Made by a program: the position numbers and the translations under genes | Notes under the pieces: model-generated | What the model was told of the DNA's origin: nothing | What the model saw: the letters and a program-made list of their open reading frames with translations, nothing else | The model's database searches: none | From: Odiellus spinosus | Taxonomy: Eukaryota > Arthropoda > Arachnida > Opiliones > Phalangiidae | Length of the DNA: 64,000 nt | NCBI GenBank assembly: GCA_963920705.1 | Contig: OY987226.1 | Span: forward strand, 5,272,501-5,336,500 | Direction: 5' to 3' | Part shown: positions 61,102 through 64,000 of the stretch, piece by piece | Layout: each line of letters begins with the position of its first letter | Position numbering within the stretch: position 1 is the stretch's first letter

Positions 61102-62332
61102 AAGCTTTAAATCCGGCAACTATTTCAAGAGCATACTTGGTCATCAAAGGAAAAGGTTATAAATACGGTAATGGCAAAATTATCCTAAAACCGTGCTAAT
61201 ACTAATAAGGAAAACAATAGATTGTGCCGGAACTATACAAATTATTGTCTACTATAGGTACTAAAAGGTTGTTAACGTTTCTTCCTAATCGTCTGAAAAG
61301 AATTCCCGTTGTATAATAGTTGAACCGTTTCTAAACGGAAGTTTTGCGGGAAAAACGAAAGATTTCACCTAGGTTTTTGTTTTTTGTTTAAGACAAAAAA
61401 CAAAGTATGAAAATAATCACTTTTGATAAACGAAAAAGTTCAGTCAACGATTAAACATACGTTCTAAAAATGGTAACGGAGATAGTAAGAGGGAAGGACT
61501 AATATTGAAGTAGAGAAAGCCTAAAGGGACAGTGAAATGAATTTAATTATCAAATAATTATATTTTTTTCATTTTGGATCCCGTTCAAAGAAAATATTAC
61601 CTTCTGTCAATTACGAAGAAATCACGGACTGTTCTAATTAATCAATCAAACGTTGCGCAACGTCGAAACTGGGCTCTAAGATGAATATATTAACTACAAT
61701 TATCATAATTAATGTTTTATTATTATTAAGTACTCGAAAATAGTTATCTATAGTATTTTAATCATTTATACTGTTTAGGTTTAAATTTAAATTAATATTT
61801 TTTGACAAAAATGGATTTTCAAAATATTATTATCCGAACCTATAACTCGGATAAGACCATTTTCGGATAAGTTAACTTAAATGATAAATAGTCTATTTTT
61901 TAAGCAAATAATATAATATTCAAATGAATTAACTTCGAGCTTTAATTATCCCAAAGTATCGAGCGTAAATAATCATAAAAATGAATAAATTATAAGTTTT
62001 GCCTCTTAATTTTTCATTTTGCTATCCCTTTATAAGAAAAAAAAAACAAAAATTATTATATCTTAAGTCTCATCCTTTATTCATTAACCACGAAAACATA
62101 ATCATGGTATAACTGTGCAGTAACTGTTCTCGTGTCTCAAAAGTTGAAATCTATATAAAAAAAAAAGCTCTGAATGGTTCCACGCGAGCGAATTCGATCG
62201 GAAAAACACTTCTAACTCAAAGGGATAGTCCTACCACTATCTGATTAAAATTTTAATTGGAATGAAAATATCTAGATTTTTTTTCACAAAATATTGGCAG
62301 TGACCTTTCACATTCATACAATCCAATTTATC
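61102..62332. other. AT-rich intergenic sequence
   Basis: No gene recognised. tatccgaacctataactcgg at 61831-61850 matches the dispersed repeat near 47463. Confidence 0.45.
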
Positions 62333-62344
62333 CCTCCAACTATA

Positions 62345-62700
62345 GTTGGCTAAATTAATTACAGCAAGAATCCATTCAGATTCCATAAGAATATGGGAGG
62401 GCCGCGATTCAATAACCATCCTCCCAAACTTTGTAGCAAAAGTTCGTCCGCTTAGAATCGATTTTTCAAGTAAATCGCTCCTGACGTTATATTATTAACC
62501 CGCTCCACTAACGACCTTGACATAATATTTTGGGTAATAAAAATGGAGCCGACAGAAAAAAGATCTAAGCGTACAAATGTTGCGAAAATTGCAGACGAAC
62601 TTTTGTTACAAAGTTTGGGAGGATGGTACCAGAGGCTAAAGCTATACTCCCATATTCTTATGGAACCTGAATGGATTCTTGATTACAGCAATTAGTTGGT
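62345..62700. repeat. inverted duplication, arms about 105-110 bp
   Basis: The left arm 62345-62449 and right arm 62591-62700 share, in opposite orientation, gacgaacttttg-tacaaag, tttgggaggatgg, cccatattcttatgga and tgaatggattctt. They differ by indels in the middle. The spacer is about 140 bp. Confidence 0.85.
62543..62695 (+). CDS. possible 50-residue protein or fragment, unrecognised
   Basis: ATG at 62543 to TAG at 62695. The peptide has a basic start (MEPTEKRSKRTN), a short amphipathic stretch (KIADELLLQSLGGW) and ends EPEWILDYSN. The composition is protein-like, and the second half is duplicated in the inverted left arm, where the frame is broken. It may be a relic of a transposon protein or chance. 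No family recognised. Confidence 0.2.
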   Translation: MEPTEKRSKRTNVAKIADELLLQSLGGWYQRLKLYSHILMEPEWILDYSN

Positions 62701-62870
62701 CCAACTCAATAATTAATTTCACTTTCCAATTTTTACGAACAGCCAATCATAATGGGGTATTGTGGAAGTCAGATCCAGATTTCTTTCGAATGAAATTTTG
62801 ATTTGAAAGTTATTAACAGTCGCTTTCAGAAATATCTTTAAATTTTTAAGTAAATTTCAACAAATCAAAC

Positions 62871-63040
62871 TCTAGTGGTCTGCGTTTGGACACGATAATA
62901 TCTGTTTATTTTATCTTTATTCATAATTTGAAATTATCCACGGGAAGTAAATGTAATCGCAAATATTTAACAGATTATTATTCATAATTAACTGATTAAC
63001 CAAATATTTATGGATTATCTTGTCCAAATCCCGACCTCTA
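62871..63040. mobile_element. MITE family G, copy 2
   Basis: Collinear with 60725-60902: tatctgtttattttatcttt, tgaaattatccacgggaagt, gattaaccaaatatttatgg, ending gtccaaatcccgacctct. Left terminus less well preserved. Confidence 0.8.
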
Positions 63041-64000
63041 TCAAACTCAAATGAAAAGAAAATGGCTTCCAGAACTCGTGAATATTTTTTTCACTATCCA
63101 GATTCGTTTAAAAAATAATAAAAGTGTACTAGGGATTTTTTTCAAGTGTCCAGACTCCAGAGTACCAAAAATTTTTTGGTATACACTATCTCTTTAAATA
63201 TCGAATATCGTTTTTCCCGGGCTCGTCAGTCCCACAATGATATCCGATATAGTTTAACCTAAAATCAGTTTAATTTTTCATAACGTATAAAGATACCATT
63301 CCTTACATTTACTGTTTTATAAATTGAAACGCTAGCTTTGTATTCGCTGAAAAAGCGAAAACACAAATTGTTTCTTTTTATGGTATTGTCTTAAGTTCAA
63401 TATTATGATGACTATCTCTCGTTTAAATGTTTATTTACATCGGAAATACAATATATTGTTTTCCCTATAACAAGTTTCGGATTGTTTTAGATAAAACATA
63501 AAATATTTGGATGAAATTTATATATTAAAGGGTTCTTGGCCTCGTAAAGATCATTTGAAATTCAAAAAATTCTTCTATACTTGATAACAAATGGTTTGTT
63601 TCCTTTACACTGAATTTATTGACCATAGTGATTAACGAAGTGATTTATATTTGCTTCTTTAGACTCTTAAGTCATGTTTGATTAATTGATGATCATTGTT
63701 AAAGAGTTAATTTACGTTCTATATGAATCTAAGCTTACACTAGTAAATGCAAACATTTTATTTCAAGCTCCGCTAAGCCTAATTCTTCATTATTAAAAAT
63801 ATATATACATATTAAGAATGGTCAGCGTCACCCTGTCTAAGTTCTGGCCAATTTATTGCTCTTAAACGCCGTATAAAAAGCAAGAAGTGTATCAAAACGG
63901 AAGTGAGTTTTCGAACAATGAACGCCCTTTTTATCGCAAACTCAGTATCAATTTCCCACCTAGCAGCATCCACATATAATAGCGGCCAAATTACAGGTAG
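63041..64000. other. right-edge interval
   Basis: No gene proven. A hAT-type end (gcgtcaccctgtctaagt) is at about 63826-63843. From the edge back to about 63812 the minus strand has an open frame without a start codon in the window. On plus, an ATG at about 63920 runs open to a donor-like caggtag at the edge. Neither is recognisable. Confidence 0.35.

Overview
The window is nuclear DNA from an arthropod, almost certainly an insect. It is AT-rich and gene-poor. The genes have short exons with GT-AG introns and metazoan domain families. Short TTAGG-type motifs occur, as in arthropod telomeric repeats. The intergenic space is crowded with small non-autonomous DNA transposons and satellites. The order cannot be fixed from the sequence; a beetle is possible but unproven.

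Left part (1-6.2 kb): a 1.5-kb, 37-bp minisatellite, then the first four exons (minus strand) of a 1-acylglycerol-3-phosphate acyltransferase. Its C-terminal exon(s) are not visible and probably lie beyond the left edge. About 1.4 kb away and divergent is an intact, intronless unc-119 gene (plus strand).

Central left (8.5-21.5 kb): a complete 14-exon NRF6-like acyltransferase (minus strand). Every junction I assigned keeps frame, giving 813 codons from signal peptide to stop. Its 6.5-kb intron 2 holds a three-copy tandem repeat, a TTAGG-rich degenerate repeat and an almost perfect inverted repeat with 201-bp arms. Transcription of the host gene would make this a long hairpin RNA.

Right two thirds (21.5-64 kb): mostly repeats. 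The only gene I can defend is the terminal exon of an ELOVL3/6-type fatty-acid elongase (plus strand, 33.7 kb) with its polyadenylation signal. Upstream exons were not found.

The most informative signal is in the mobile elements. Two unrelated-looking families (A: two copies of 292 bp; B: four copies of 337-338 bp) are each flanked by 7-bp target-site duplications (TSDs). Family F (two copies) has 5-bp duplications, family E has TTAA ends, and families C and D have TA-type ends. No transposase gene was recognised, so these look like non-autonomous elements. Several tandem arrays (31, 40 and 26 bp units) and further fold-back elements fill the rest.

The genes do not form a pathway. AGPAT and the elongase both act in ER lipid synthesis, but I see no operon-like or co-regulated arrangement.
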